From Legionella sp. MW5194 (GTDB lineage: Bacteria > Pseudomonadota > Gammaproteobacteria > Legionellales > Legionellaceae): 64,000 bases of DNA. Positions 27,165-37,210 of the stretch are shown here, in pieces; the first letter of the stretch is position 1, and every line of letters starts with the position of its first letter. The stretch is taken from assembly GCF_016864235.1 (NCBI RefSeq), contig NZ_CP045732.1:1116001-1180000 (forward strand), in the 5' to 3' direction. A model generated the notes under the pieces. That model ran no database searches. It was not told the origin of the DNA and saw nothing but the letters and a program-made list of their open reading frames with translations. The translations under genes and the position numbers were made by a program.

Positions 27165-28856
27165 ATGGCAAAAATCATTAATAATCTGGAAAAATTTACC
27201 CAGGGGTTGATTGATTTAATTTCAGACAACAGTGAAGCAGGTAAAAAAAAATTAGAAGAAATCTTTGCCAAAGCACACGCGGACTATGATGAGCCCAAAC
27301 AGTCTTATGTGTGGCGTTGGATATACCAATACTCCCGTCAACGCAGCGATAATTTTAACAAAGCCGAAACGGATCTCAAGTTGCCGGATCCGCTGTTGCG
27401 TCTGCAGACGCTGCTGGTGTTTATATCGGGTGGGAACTGGACAAGCACATCGGCCAATACCCGCCTGCTTCTGGGGTTAATTAAGGCTGTGCCTGGCTAT
27501 GACAAGGAAACGGATGAGTACCTTCGCACCCGGATCATCGATGCCCTAACCCCCCTGCTTAAAGAACAAATCACCCTGGTGGTTAAAACGCAGCAAAATG
27601 AAATCGCTGTGAAAGCGGCACGGCAAAGAGAACTGGATCTGATTAATCAACGCAAAGAAAAAGAGTTGGATGAGATCGCTTTGTTTGACCAAGAAGACGA
27701 TGCGCGTGCATTTGCTGCAAAAAAAACCGAAAAGTATGCTGTTTACTTCGTAAAAAATAAAACAAGCTGGTACATGGGTTGGTATGACAGTACCGGCAAA
27801 AAAGAATTGTTGCTCGCCAATAAAGAATTACAAACCCTGCTCGGTAAATCGTTCAGTGCGGATGATAAAACCACCGCCAAAATTAAAGCGCAATGCCGCA
27901 TCCTGCTTGAATCGTTTCTTGATAAAATTAAATTGCTGATTAATCCAGAACCCAAAGAACTGGAAGGTCTGGTGTCGGCTTTCACACTCGATGAAAAAAC
28001 AGAGGCGCTGACCTGGTACGACAGCCTTGGCAGGACGCATGCCATTGATTTAAAAAAATACCCCATGGCCTATGAGTGCTTTAAGAGACGGAATTTAAGC
28101 GACGAAAACAATGCACTGTTTTTTAAATCGCTGTTGTTGCGTGTGTCAACCCGTCATGCAGTCGATAATGAAAAGCAAAAAAGCCTGTTGCAGCTAATGC
28201 AAAAGCGATTCAGTTGTGAATTGCTGCTCACCAATGAGCTGCCGCGATTGCCTGCGCCACGCCTTGGCGCCTACATTCTCACCCGTGAAAAATCCTTGTG
28301 GGTTTTATATCAATGGCAGGATGGCGCGGCGAAGGCGGTGAATACCGATGCCTGGGAAGAGTACCACACGATGCTGGAAGGCTTAGGGAACAGTGAACCA
28401 GAAGCGGTGAAGGCCGATGACAAGGAAAAATTGCGCGGGCTTATTACCAAATTGTCGCGCATGCCTGCTGCAATACGGGTTGACGAAGTGGTTAAGCCGG
28501 TGTCAAAAATCAATGTGGCTCAATTTGCGGCGCTGGAAAAATGCCTGGGAGGGCATGCGGCCAAGGTGAAAAACAACTCCAAAGACGAAAAAGAAACCGC
28601 GTATCAGCAGGCGGACAAAAAAGCGGTGGCTGAGAAAAAGAAGCAATTGGTGTCTAAATTTTCAGCCGTCGCCACCCTGTTTGGCGCCCAGGTCATTGAT
28701 GAATACCGAAAACCGGTTAATCCCGTGATAAATCCAGTCCTCATTGACGACTACATGCCGCCACCACCACCTCCGGCAGAAAATCCAGACTCCACGCCCA
28801 TGGACGCGGAATGGCTGGATGAGGAGGATTACTATTGCGGTAATCCGACGATATAA
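27165..28856 (+). CDS. Hypothetical protein with three internal repeats, candidate effector
   Basis: A 563-residue protein starting MAKIINNLEKFTQ at 27165 with AGGAGG 7 bases upstream. No known domain. Three related blocks can be seen at about residues 190-228 (YAVYFVKNKTSWYMGWYDS...), 268-308 (SAFTLDEKTEALTWYDSLG...) and 367-406 (GAYILTREKSLWVLYQWQD...), each a beta-hairpin-like stretch followed by a helix. A Lys/Glu-rich helix at about 145-175 looks coiled. The C-terminus is Pro-rich then acidic (MPPPPPPAENPD, EWLDEEDYY). Effector status is inference. Confidence 0.6.
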   Translation: MAKIINNLEKFTQGLIDLISDNSEAGKKKLEEIFAKAHADYDEPKQSYVWRWIYQYSRQRSDNFNKAETDLKLPDPLLRLQTLLVFISGGNWTSTSANTRLLLGLIKAVPGYDKETDEYLRTRIIDALTPLLKEQITLVVKTQQNEIAVKAARQRELDLINQRKEKELDEIALFDQEDDARAFAAKKTEKYAVYFVKNKTSWYMGWYDSTGKKELLLANKELQTLLGKSFSADDKTTAKIKAQCRILLESFLDKIKLLINPEPKELEGLVSAFTLDEKTEALTWYDSLGRTHAIDLKKYPMAYECFKRRNLSDENNALFFKSLLLRVSTRHAVDNEKQKSLLQLMQKRFSCELLLTNELPRLPAPRLGAYILTREKSLWVLYQWQDGAAKAVNTDAWEEYHTMLEGLGNSEPEAVKADDKEKLRGLITKLSRMPAAIRVDEVVKPVSKINVAQFAALEKCLGGHAAKVKNNSKDEKETAYQQADKKAVAEKKKQLVSKFSAVATLFGAQVIDEYRKPVNPVINPVLIDDYMPPPPPPAENPDSTPMDAEWLDEEDYYCGNPTI

Positions 28857-28867
28857 AGTGGGCTTTC

Positions 28868-30493
28868 TCAAACAGGATTTTGTTCAGGGCGCTGCGGATA
28901 GCCATTGGTAATGGGGTAGCGCCATTCCCGACCAAACGCACGAGGGCTTACTTTGGGGCCGGGGGCAGCCTGTCGTCTTTTGTATTCATTGCGTTGAATC
29001 AATTGGATCACGCGATGGACGACGGCGGGGTTGAAACCCTTTTGGATAATCGTTTCTGCATCGAGATTGTTTTCCATGTAATCCTGAATAATGGCGTCGA
29101 GGATGGCATAGTCCGGTAAGCTGTCCTGATCGGTCTGATTGGGAGCCAGTTCGGCAGAGGGCGCACGCGTGATCACACGCTTGGGGATAATATCAGACAG
29201 GCTGTTACGGTAAGCGGCCAATTCATACACCCTGGTTTTGAGCACGTCTTTAAGCACAGCAAAGCCGCCGGCCATGTCGCCGTAAAGGGTGGCATAGCCC
29301 ACGGCGGTTTCACTTTTATTGCTGGTGACCAGCACCATGTTGCCGGTTTTATTGGACAGGGCCATCAATAACATCCCGCGAATACGCGCCTGCAGATTTT
29401 CCTCCGTGGTATCGACCGGCAAACCCTCAAAGGCGGGGTCTAAAGTGGCTAAGAGACTTTGAAAAGCCGGTTCAATGGGAAGAACCGTACCCGAGACCTG
29501 CATGGCCTGTAATTGACGCTGGGCATCAGTAACACTCATGTCGGCCGTGTAGCGTGAGGGCATTAATACGGCATGAACGCGCGAGGCCCCGAGGGCATCA
29601 GTGGCAATGGCTAAGGTGAGGGCAGAATCGATGCCGCCCGAAAGCCCAAGCAGCACGCCGGGAAAGTGGTTTTTATTCACGTAGTCGCGTACTGCACAGA
29701 CTAACGCCTCGTAAAGCAGGGCAGTGGGATCCATCAGCGGTTCTATCGGGCCTGTCACCCGGTCTCTGTGCAATGAAATGGACTCGGTCGTCTCTTTAAA
29801 GGCCGGTAATCGGGCGCAGAGGTTGCCTTTGTTATCAAAAGCCAAGGATTGGCCGTCGAACAGCAATTCATCCTGGCCTCCAGTTAAATTGACATAAAAA
29901 ACAGCGAGACCCTGACGGGCGTAGGCTGACAGCAATTCAACACGACGCGCGTATTTTTCATAATCAAAGGGGGAGGCGTTAAGGCACAGCAGGCCATCCG
30001 CTCCCTTGGCAAGGATGGCTTCAACCGGGCCGGTTTGCCAGAGATCTTCGCAAATGCAAACACCCAGTTTGTAACCGTTAATGGTGAGAATGCAGGCAGT
30101 TTCCGAGCCCGGGGTGAAATAACGCCTCTCGTCAAAAACGCCGTAATTGGGTAATTTCTGCTTGCGGTATCTGGCAATGATTTGACCGCGGTGAAGAACG
30201 CTTGCGGCATTAAAGCAGAGCCCATGCTCAAGGAGAGGGTGGCCAAGAATGACATGGCAATCTCCGACCTGCTTTGCGAGCGCCTGCAGCGCATCCTCTA
30301 CCTGCCGATGAAACTCGGGACGCAGAAGCAGGTCTTCAGGCGGGTAGCCTGTCAGCGCCAGCTCGGGAAATAGCAGCACATCATGCGTGGATTGCCTGCT
30401 CTGGACAATGGCTGATATCGTTTCCGCATTCGCGTGAATTGCCCCGACGGTCATGTTGACCTGGGCAAGCAGAATATCAAGCGTTTTATTCAT
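28868..30493 (-). CDS. nadE: Glutamine-dependent NAD+ synthetase
   Basis: Converts nicotinic acid adenine dinucleotide to NAD using glutamine-derived ammonia. A 541-residue fusion of an N-terminal nitrilase-type glutaminase (Glu in LLFPELALTGYPPEDLL, Lys in RKQKLPNYGVFDE, Cys in GVCICEDLWQ) and a C-terminal synthetase with the P-loop GLSGGIDSALTLAIA at about residue 285 and TSNKSETAVGYATLYGDMAGGFA. Full length and intact. Confidence 0.96.
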   Translation of the reverse strand: MNKTLDILLAQVNMTVGAIHANAETISAIVQSRQSTHDVLLFPELALTGYPPEDLLLRPEFHRQVEDALQALAKQVGDCHVILGHPLLEHGLCFNAASVLHRGQIIARYRKQKLPNYGVFDERRYFTPGSETACILTINGYKLGVCICEDLWQTGPVEAILAKGADGLLCLNASPFDYEKYARRVELLSAYARQGLAVFYVNLTGGQDELLFDGQSLAFDNKGNLCARLPAFKETTESISLHRDRVTGPIEPLMDPTALLYEALVCAVRDYVNKNHFPGVLLGLSGGIDSALTLAIATDALGASRVHAVLMPSRYTADMSVTDAQRQLQAMQVSGTVLPIEPAFQSLLATLDPAFEGLPVDTTEENLQARIRGMLLMALSNKTGNMVLVTSNKSETAVGYATLYGDMAGGFAVLKDVLKTRVYELAAYRNSLSDIIPKRVITRAPSAELAPNQTDQDSLPDYAILDAIIQDYMENNLDAETIIQKGFNPAVVHRVIQLIQRNEYKRRQAAPGPKVSPRAFGREWRYPITNGYPQRPEQNPV

Positions 30494-30544
30494 GACAGCA
30501 GGCTCGGTTAATTCAGTACGGCTTATACTATCATAATAGTTCGA

Positions 30545-31957
30545 TTAGCATAGTCTGAGGAAGGACGTCCTTTCACGGTCCTCATTGTCATTCAGCGGCA
30601 AAAGAAGAGGCGGGCTGGCATTTTCCTGTCCGGGCGGCAGGAAATGGTGTAGACGCTGTTCAAGCGGCGGCGGTGAGGAGGTTGGAAAGAAGCTGTAACT
30701 GTGCGCTTTTGAAAATCGTCCGTGATGGGCTTTTGCAGGCGCTTCGAAGGAGGTACGGGGCGACAGGCGCATACGACCGTTTGTCTGTTTACTGACGTCG
30801 CAGCCTGCGCTGAGCAGAAAAAGAACTTCCTGCGTGGTTGACGTTGGGGCATCACTGCCATTGTATTGTGAAACTAAAACAGGTGGGCGCATTTCTTTTA
30901 TTAATTCCTCAAGAAACAGGGCCGGATTACGTGTTAATATGGCCGCTTCAATGTTGGGAAAATGCTGTTCGACCAACTCAAATTGATAACCCAGTGTTCG
31001 GGCGGCTAAAAGCCAGGCCTTGTTCAATTGCCAGTTTAATTTTGCAGGTTCAGGGTTTAAATAGATGGCGTCGCCGGTATGGTGTTTGATCATGGCGTTC
31101 ACAGCCCGTGACGTGCCGAGCCAGATCACTTTGTTATCAGGATGCATCAAGGCAAAAAAAGCGAGTTTTAGGATCTCTATTTCCAGGGCTTTAAAGTCAA
31201 TGTACAAGGGGGCGTCTTTGACTTGCAGCGACAGATACCTGTGCAATAATTTATAGGCACTGACTTTTTCTATTTTAACCGGACTGAAGTATAAGTCCCT
31301 CAATCTCAAAATGGCGAGTTGACCGATTTCATCGTGTAATCCCAGCGGACCGTATTCAATGGCATCGATAAATTCGGTATTATTCGGGTTAAGCAAATTC
31401 GTTAACGCATTGTGAGCATTTTTTTCCCCGCCGCTTAACTGGTAAAGTCTCGGGAGGTCAGTGCGGATGGCTTGCCAGGTATTCATTTGATCACTGACAT
31501 AATGAGTAAAAAGTGAAAGCCCCGCATGTCTAAAGACGAGCCGGGTACCCTTTTTATCGTAGCAAAATTCGCCCGAGGTGAAATAATTCCGCATAACAGT
31601 ATAAATGTCCCGAAATTCTTTCATTAATTTGCGGGCTATTTTTTCTGCCTTTTCGCAGTAAGGTTCGTATTTCTGCCGGCATGCTTTTAGCTTTTTCTGA
31701 CATATTACTGCCATGGATTCCACGTCGGCTACCGAGGGATGGTCAGTGGGGGAGGCGATGTTGGCTTCGGGGCATTCGGCACTGTTCACATTCAGGCCGC
31801 AATTGGCATGTTCAACCAGCAGCTTATCCACCTCAAACTCAATGGATTGAAGGCAATCCATTGGATGACGACTCTCGAATTGGGCTACGTCCTCGATTAA
31901 TTTATCCAGAAGATCACTGTAAATCTGCAGTTGCCTGAATCTGTTTTCTATATCCAT
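30545..31957 (-). CDS. Hypothetical protein, paralog of the divergent neighbour at 32148
   Basis: A 470-residue protein with no known domain. Residues about 230-400 resemble the neighbour on the other strand: KVIWLGTSRAVNAMIKHH, LNKAWLLAARTLGYQFELVEQHFPN (first 20 shown are shared in outline) and TTQEVLFLLSAGCDVS align in order with VAWIGSSRSVLAKVKQ, NRAWLVALLMYNYEIQIVEP and TMQELLLLLSLDCQTV. The N-terminus is helical and coiled-looking. No signal peptide. Possibly a host-directed protein; not shown. Confidence 0.62.
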   Translation of the reverse strand: MDIENRFRQLQIYSDLLDKLIEDVAQFESRHPMDCLQSIEFEVDKLLVEHANCGLNVNSAECPEANIASPTDHPSVADVESMAVICQKKLKACRQKYEPYCEKAEKIARKLMKEFRDIYTVMRNYFTSGEFCYDKKGTRLVFRHAGLSLFTHYVSDQMNTWQAIRTDLPRLYQLSGGEKNAHNALTNLLNPNNTEFIDAIEYGPLGLHDEIGQLAILRLRDLYFSPVKIEKVSAYKLLHRYLSLQVKDAPLYIDFKALEIEILKLAFFALMHPDNKVIWLGTSRAVNAMIKHHTGDAIYLNPEPAKLNWQLNKAWLLAARTLGYQFELVEQHFPNIEAAILTRNPALFLEELIKEMRPPVLVSQYNGSDAPTSTTQEVLFLLSAGCDVSKQTNGRMRLSPRTSFEAPAKAHHGRFSKAHSYSFFPTSSPPPLEQRLHHFLPPGQENASPPLLLPLNDNEDRERTSFLRLC

Positions 31958-32147
31958 TTCTTTCTATAATGACAACCCTGATTTAATTATGCGCATAATT
32001 TACAATTGTCGCCCTGCCTTGTAAAGATAATCTAAAGATTTCTTATTTTTTCGACATGATTGTATTCAAAATACACACTGTGTGTTCTAATGACTCTCTA
32101 AACGGGCGTTGACATGCGCCCTTCTTTTCCACATTCAGGTAACAGCT

Positions 32148-33761
32148 ATGACCAATTATGATACACTCATAGGGTGGTTAGAAAATACCACTTCCAAATC
32201 GGCCCAGGATGATTTGGTATTGGCTGGTCAAATATTGTCCAGCCTGCCATCGCTGATTACGTACACCATTTCCATGACACCCCTGACGCTGGCAGAAAAG
32301 CTTGACGCCAAGCTGGATGCCATTACTGCCTTTCTCAACAATGAAAAAACAGCCGAATTGCTTGTGCTGAAAGGCAAGCTCAGCGTCTACAAGGAAAAAC
32401 TGACTCTGTTGTTACCGGATGCAACGAAAAAAGCAGGAGAAATCCTCGCGGCTTATTTGCGGGTTGAGAAGGCAAAATTGAAAGATTTTGATGCCATCTT
32501 TAGCCCCTATAAAGTGATTTATCAATTGCCGGATCCTTCTGATGACGAGGTTGATGATCTAGGCTCTGATGAGGTAGAGGACGAACCATTCATCTTTAGA
32601 AAGGGCGGCTTTTACACTCAAACGGCTTCCGTCTCGTCCTATTTTACCCTGGCTGTTCACTCGTACATGAAACAATGGCCAGGGCTCATGGATCATCTTG
32701 GGCCTTTACAGCATTTTGTAGAAAAATACCCCAATAATCTGTTGGCTCAGATTCTTCATCAAGACAAGAAAAAAATTGTCGAGTTGGCTTGTTCAGGCGA
32801 ATTTTCGTTCAATACGGAGCTGGGCGATTTCCTCTTGGGCCGTATCCTTTATGAAGCGCCGCAGTGGAATATCGGTGAAAAAGCCCGTGTCGCTAAAACG
32901 CAGGAGTTGCTGAATGACAAGCCATTTAATCAAGGCGAATTTCTATTTGAATTAATCAAACTTCATTTGTTTGAGGCTTTAGCCAGAGAATCCCGGCAAC
33001 AGCCCGTCGCCTGGATTGGGTCTTCCCGCAGCGTACTGGCCAAGGTCAAGCAGAGCCCTGGTGAGGGCGCGTATTTAAATTGCGATGACAATAAATGGTC
33101 TCCGCGCATTAATCGTGCCTGGCTTGTTGCCTTGTTGATGTATAATTACGAGATTCAAATTGTGGAGCCTCAGTTTCCCGAGATGGAAAAAGCGGTTTTA
33201 TCCGGTGATTTTGTCAAATACATCTACAGCCTCGCCACAGAAATGCGTCAATACGATGGTTCCACTGTAGAAATCTCCAGAATTAACGATTCCATGTACC
33301 ATGGCGGTATCGAACCCACCGCGACGATGCAGGAATTGCTGTTGCTGTTAAGTCTGGATTGCCAAACGGTTAAAAACAGTGAGGGCTATCTTTGTGTTTA
33401 CCGGCCCCAAACTCAGGAAGAGTTGGTGCGCACCACCATGCTGGCGGCCGAGCCGCAGGAGGAGTATGACAGTATTCGTAGCAAATCCAGACTGCGTCTT
33501 AACCATTCCTTTGGCAGCTTTGGGCGGATTGCAACCAACCCGGTGCCGGCGTATACCTTTTTCATTCACCCGGGTGCGTCATCCGATCAACGCTCGGCGC
33601 TCCTGACGGATAAACTGAAGACGAACGATAACAGCAAACCGACTCAGGATGATGCGTTTAATCAGGGAAGTCCGAGCAGTGATTTAAGCTCTAACCCGGT
33701 ACAAACAATCATTGAAGACGACGATGCGCCTGGTCCTTCGCTCAATAACTACGCCACCTAG
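32148..33761 (+). CDS. Hypothetical protein, paralog of the divergent neighbour at 30545
   Basis: A 537-residue protein starting MTNYDTLIGWLENTT. The frame opens at 32109, but the ATG at 32148 with CAGGTAAC upstream gives the natural N-terminus. Shared segments with the divergent gene cover its central third (VAWIGSSRSVLAKVKQSPGE, RINRAWLVALLMYNYEIQ, LATEMRQYDG). An acidic patch (DPSDDEVDDLGSDEVEDEP) lies near residue 140, and the C-terminus is Ser/Asp/Asn-rich. Function unknown. Confidence 0.62.
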   Translation: MTNYDTLIGWLENTTSKSAQDDLVLAGQILSSLPSLITYTISMTPLTLAEKLDAKLDAITAFLNNEKTAELLVLKGKLSVYKEKLTLLLPDATKKAGEILAAYLRVEKAKLKDFDAIFSPYKVIYQLPDPSDDEVDDLGSDEVEDEPFIFRKGGFYTQTASVSSYFTLAVHSYMKQWPGLMDHLGPLQHFVEKYPNNLLAQILHQDKKKIVELACSGEFSFNTELGDFLLGRILYEAPQWNIGEKARVAKTQELLNDKPFNQGEFLFELIKLHLFEALARESRQQPVAWIGSSRSVLAKVKQSPGEGAYLNCDDNKWSPRINRAWLVALLMYNYEIQIVEPQFPEMEKAVLSGDFVKYIYSLATEMRQYDGSTVEISRINDSMYHGGIEPTATMQELLLLLSLDCQTVKNSEGYLCVYRPQTQEELVRTTMLAAEPQEEYDSIRSKSRLRLNHSFGSFGRIATNPVPAYTFFIHPGASSDQRSALLTDKLKTNDNSKPTQDDAFNQGSPSSDLSSNPVQTIIEDDDAPGPSLNNYAT

Positions 33762-33771
33762 CCGGTCACTC

Positions 33772-33809
33772 CTGCTGAAAAAAACGGTGCAAGCCGTTGG
33801 TTTCAGCAG
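33772..33809. terminator. Nested hairpin after the 32148 gene
   Basis: Outer stem CTGCTGAAA / TTTCAGCAG (9 bp) encloses an inner stem AACGG / CCGTT. It begins 10 bases after the stop. There is no T-tract behind it, so it may be a terminator, an mRNA 3' stabiliser or a protein-binding palindrome. Confidence 0.5.
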
Positions 33810-33876
33810 AGCAACTGTATTGCATCGATAAATTTTGCTACAATGATCGGTTTAACTTTGCAACTGTAGATACTCT

Positions 33877-36800
33877 ATGTTGAAGGATGCCTTATCACGG
33901 ATGGCCGATGTTTTTATTCCTTCCGTGTTGATGCATGGACAGGATTATCAGCAGCGCGGCTTTGTCCTTAATATTCGTTTAAGCGACGGCCTTTTAAAGG
34001 CCCGTGTCAAAGGCCGCTCCCATCAGATTTATGATGTGCACATCGACTTGAAGTCCTGGCCTGCCAAACCGGCTCATTGCACTTGCCCTTACAAAACCAA
34101 TTGCAAGCATGCCGCGGCCAGTTTATTGGCTTTACAAATTAAAGAGCAAATCATCATCCCGGCACCGTCCATTGAAAACCCGAGTCAGACATTAAACGAA
34201 TGGCTGCACACACTTCGTGATAAACAATCGCCGGTGGCGCAGACGGGCACGCATGTGGTGGTTTATCTTCTAACCTTTGAACACGGCCAGCATGACGATC
34301 GCGTTGACGTCCGACTGGCTTTGGCGAAACGCCTGAAACGCCGCAGTTTGGGGAAAATGAGTATTTTCACGACCGTTACCGAAAACCGCCGGCAGTTTTT
34401 TAGCGACGATGACGAAGACATCATCGCGCAATTGCAGCTCAAAGGCCGCATTCCGGGGAACTTTGAACGCTTGCCTGTCCGCAATAGCGAATTGCTGGAA
34501 AAGATTTTAAAAACACAACGTGCCTATCATTACGAAAACGAGCGTTTGCTGCACTGGGGCAATGGCCTTGAGGCTGAGCTCCGCTGGCAACTGGAAAAAG
34601 ACGGGTTTCAAAGGCCGGTACTGAAACATGAGCAGGAATTCCTGGATTGTTTGTTTCTTGACAAACCCTGGTACATCGATGCCGTCGGTGATGAATGCGG
34701 TTTGATTACTACCCCTGTTCCCCTGGCTCACTTAAGGCAGGTGTTAGCCCGGCCGCCTGTGGCATTGGATGACGTGGGCGACGCCATTGAACACCTCCGA
34801 AACCTCGATGCAGCCCTTCCTCTCCCCAATCCCTTTATTCACCGCGAAGTTCGCCGCGGCAAACCGCGCGGCATTGTTCGGTTTGATGCAGCGGAGCAGG
34901 GGGAGTCGGCCATCAATCAAAACCCCGCCGTTTTATTTTACGTGCGTCTGGCCTTTGATTACTCGGGTTTTGAATTCAACGTCGAAGACCCGTCTCCCTT
35001 TGTGATGTTTGAGGAAGGGCAGAGCTTAATCCGCCTGGAACGGGATTTTTCGGCCGAGAAGCAGCAGCAACAGGAAATGACTCAAATTCTGAATTTAAGG
35101 AAACCTTCCGTGGATGAGCGGTTGACGTTTGATCTAAAGACAGCCGACATGGAGGTATTAAGCCATTATCATCAGGAAGACGATCTGACTCGCCTGTACC
35201 AACAAGTCATCCCTTTACTGAAAAGCAAGCAGTGGCAGGTGGAATTTCTGCATCCTGTGTATGAAGAAGTCGTCGATGAAACGCAGGTGGAATGGTACTC
35301 CGATTTTAAAGAGCAGGGCACAGATTTCTTTTCCTATCAGCTGGGCATTCTGGTGGAAGGCCGGCCTGTGAATATCGTGCCGGTTGTGGCTGCATTGATT
35401 AACCAATGGCAGTCAACGTATATCCAGCAGTTACCCGATGATCAAACCGTTAAATTGTCCTTAGCCAATGGCAAAGCGCTCCGGGTTAATCTCGGGCGAA
35501 TCAAACCGCTGGTGAATTTTTTAATTCAATACGGTACCCGCTCGCTTCATGAAGGGGACAGCCTGACAATCAGCCGTCATCAACTCATGCTCATTCGTGA
35601 AACCGAACAGGCCTTGGCCGCCGCGGCCCTGCGCTGGCATGGCGGGGAAAGGATTAGAATGCAATTGCAGAAACTGGTTGATTTGTCGCGACTTGAACAA
35701 ATCCCGCCGCCGGCAGGTTTAAAGGCCATGCTTCGCGATTACCAGCAACAGGGATTAAACTGGCTGCAGCTGCTGCGGGAATGCCGTTTGGGCGGTGTGC
35801 TGGCTGATGACATGGGGTTGGGTAAAACCGTCCAGACCCTGGCGCACATGCAGCTTGAAAAGGAGCAGGGCCGCCTGCAAAAAGCCAGTTTGATTGTGGC
35901 GCCAACCAGTCTGGTGGTGAACTGGTTTGAAGAGGCCAGACGCTTTACACCGGAACTGAAAGTACTCATTTTTCATGGGCAGGAACGGCATCAGGATGAA
36001 TTTGACGGGTACGATCTGATCATTTCAACCTACGGATTGATTCAACGCGACAAGAGCCGCTTTGTTGATTATCCGTTTTATTATCTCATTTTAGACGAGG
36101 CGCAATCCATTAAAAACGCCCGCGCCAAAACCACGCAGATTATTCAGCAGGTAAAGGCCACGCATCGCTTGTGTCTTTCCGGAACGCCGCTTGAAAATCA
36201 TCTGGGGGAACTTTGGTCCCTGTTTCATTTTTTGATGCCAGGATTGCTGGGCGATGCCAAGCAATTTCGCCGTTTCTTTAAAACACCCATCGAAAAGGAC
36301 GGGGATGAGGCACGGCGGGAATTATTGGCGGCACGGGTCCGTCCTTTCATGCTGCGGCGTAATAAAAATCAGGTGGCCAGCGAGTTGCCGCCTAAAACCG
36401 AAATGGTACGCCTGGTTGAACTTGCGGGCAATCAACGCGATTTGTATGAAACCATTCGCATCAGCATGGAAAAAAAAGTCAGGGATGCCATCGCCCGTCA
36501 GGGGATGGGAAAAAGCCATATTGTTTTACTGGACGCCTTGCTTAAATTAAGGCAGGTTTGTTGTGATCCGCGCCTGCTTTCCATTCCGGGTGCGGCGATT
36601 GCCCACGGCTTTTCGGCCAAGCTTGATGCGCTGCTTGATTTATTGGACAATCTCGTTGAAGAAGGCCGACGAATTCTGGTGTTTTCCCAATTCACCTCCA
36701 TGCTGAAACTCATTGAGGAACAATTGCAGCAGCGGCACTACTCCTACCTGAAACTCACCGGCCAGACTCAAAACCGCCAGGACCTGGTTAATCAATTCCA

Positions 36801-37131
36801 GCAGGGCCAGGCGTCGATTTTCCTAATCAGCCTTAAAGCCGGAGGGACAGGGTTAAATCTGACTCGGGCAGACACAGTGATTCATTATGATCCCTGGTGG
36901 AATCCAGCGGCCGAAGAGCAGGCCACCGATCGCAGCCACCGCATTGGCCAGGAAAACCCGGTGTTTGTTTACAAACTCATTACCCGTGGGACGGTGGAAG
37001 AAGCCATACTGGCCATGCAGTCCCGAAAACGGGCGTTATTTGAGGGCATTTTGAGCGATAGTACCCAACACCTTGACTTATTAACCGACCGCGATTTGGA
37101 AGTCTTGTTTACACCGCTTGACGATCAATAA
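33877..37131 (+). CDS. SWIM-domain SNF2-family helicase
   Basis: A 1084-residue DNA-translocating ATPase. A zinc-binding SWIM motif lies at about residues 67-80 (CTCPYKTNCKHAAA). The C-terminal half carries the SNF2 motor: motif I LADDMGLGKTVQT (about 643-655), LIVAPTSLVVNW, motif II LILDEAQSIKN (about 738), LSGTPLENHLGELW, and in the second lobe LISLKAGGTGLNLT and motif VI EEQATDRSHRIGQ (about 1012). The long middle region is typical of bacterial members. Probably acts on DNA-protein complexes; the partner is unknown. Confidence 0.9.
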   Translation: MLKDALSRMADVFIPSVLMHGQDYQQRGFVLNIRLSDGLLKARVKGRSHQIYDVHIDLKSWPAKPAHCTCPYKTNCKHAAASLLALQIKEQIIIPAPSIENPSQTLNEWLHTLRDKQSPVAQTGTHVVVYLLTFEHGQHDDRVDVRLALAKRLKRRSLGKMSIFTTVTENRRQFFSDDDEDIIAQLQLKGRIPGNFERLPVRNSELLEKILKTQRAYHYENERLLHWGNGLEAELRWQLEKDGFQRPVLKHEQEFLDCLFLDKPWYIDAVGDECGLITTPVPLAHLRQVLARPPVALDDVGDAIEHLRNLDAALPLPNPFIHREVRRGKPRGIVRFDAAEQGESAINQNPAVLFYVRLAFDYSGFEFNVEDPSPFVMFEEGQSLIRLERDFSAEKQQQQEMTQILNLRKPSVDERLTFDLKTADMEVLSHYHQEDDLTRLYQQVIPLLKSKQWQVEFLHPVYEEVVDETQVEWYSDFKEQGTDFFSYQLGILVEGRPVNIVPVVAALINQWQSTYIQQLPDDQTVKLSLANGKALRVNLGRIKPLVNFLIQYGTRSLHEGDSLTISRHQLMLIRETEQALAAAALRWHGGERIRMQLQKLVDLSRLEQIPPPAGLKAMLRDYQQQGLNWLQLLRECRLGGVLADDMGLGKTVQTLAHMQLEKEQGRLQKASLIVAPTSLVVNWFEEARRFTPELKVLIFHGQERHQDEFDGYDLIISTYGLIQRDKSRFVDYPFYYLILDEAQSIKNARAKTTQIIQQVKATHRLCLSGTPLENHLGELWSLFHFLMPGLLGDAKQFRRFFKTPIEKDGDEARRELLAARVRPFMLRRNKNQVASELPPKTEMVRLVELAGNQRDLYETIRISMEKKVRDAIARQGMGKSHIVLLDALLKLRQVCCDPRLLSIPGAAIAHGFSAKLDALLDLLDNLVEEGRRILVFSQFTSMLKLIEEQLQQRHYSYLKLTGQTQNRQDLVNQFQQGQASIFLISLKAGGTGLNLTRADTVIHYDPWWNPAAEEQATDRSHRIGQENPVFVYKLITRGTVEEAILAMQSRKRALFEGILSDSTQHLDLLTDRDLEVLFTPLDDQ

Positions 37132-37152
37132 AAGAAGAGTATCGGCAAATAA

Positions 37153-37181
37153 TTGCAAAGCGGGGCAACCTGGCCTATTCT
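37153..37181 (+). promoter_or_regulatory. Candidate sigma-70 promoter of the DUF2147 gene
   Basis: TTGCAA (37153-37158), a 17-base spacer, and TATTCT (37176-37181), ending 29 bases before the ATG at 37211. AAGGAGAAATTTC provides the ribosome site between them. Predicted by eye. Confidence 0.45.
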
Positions 37182-37210
37182 TTCATTGATGAAAATCAAG
37201 GAGAAATTTC

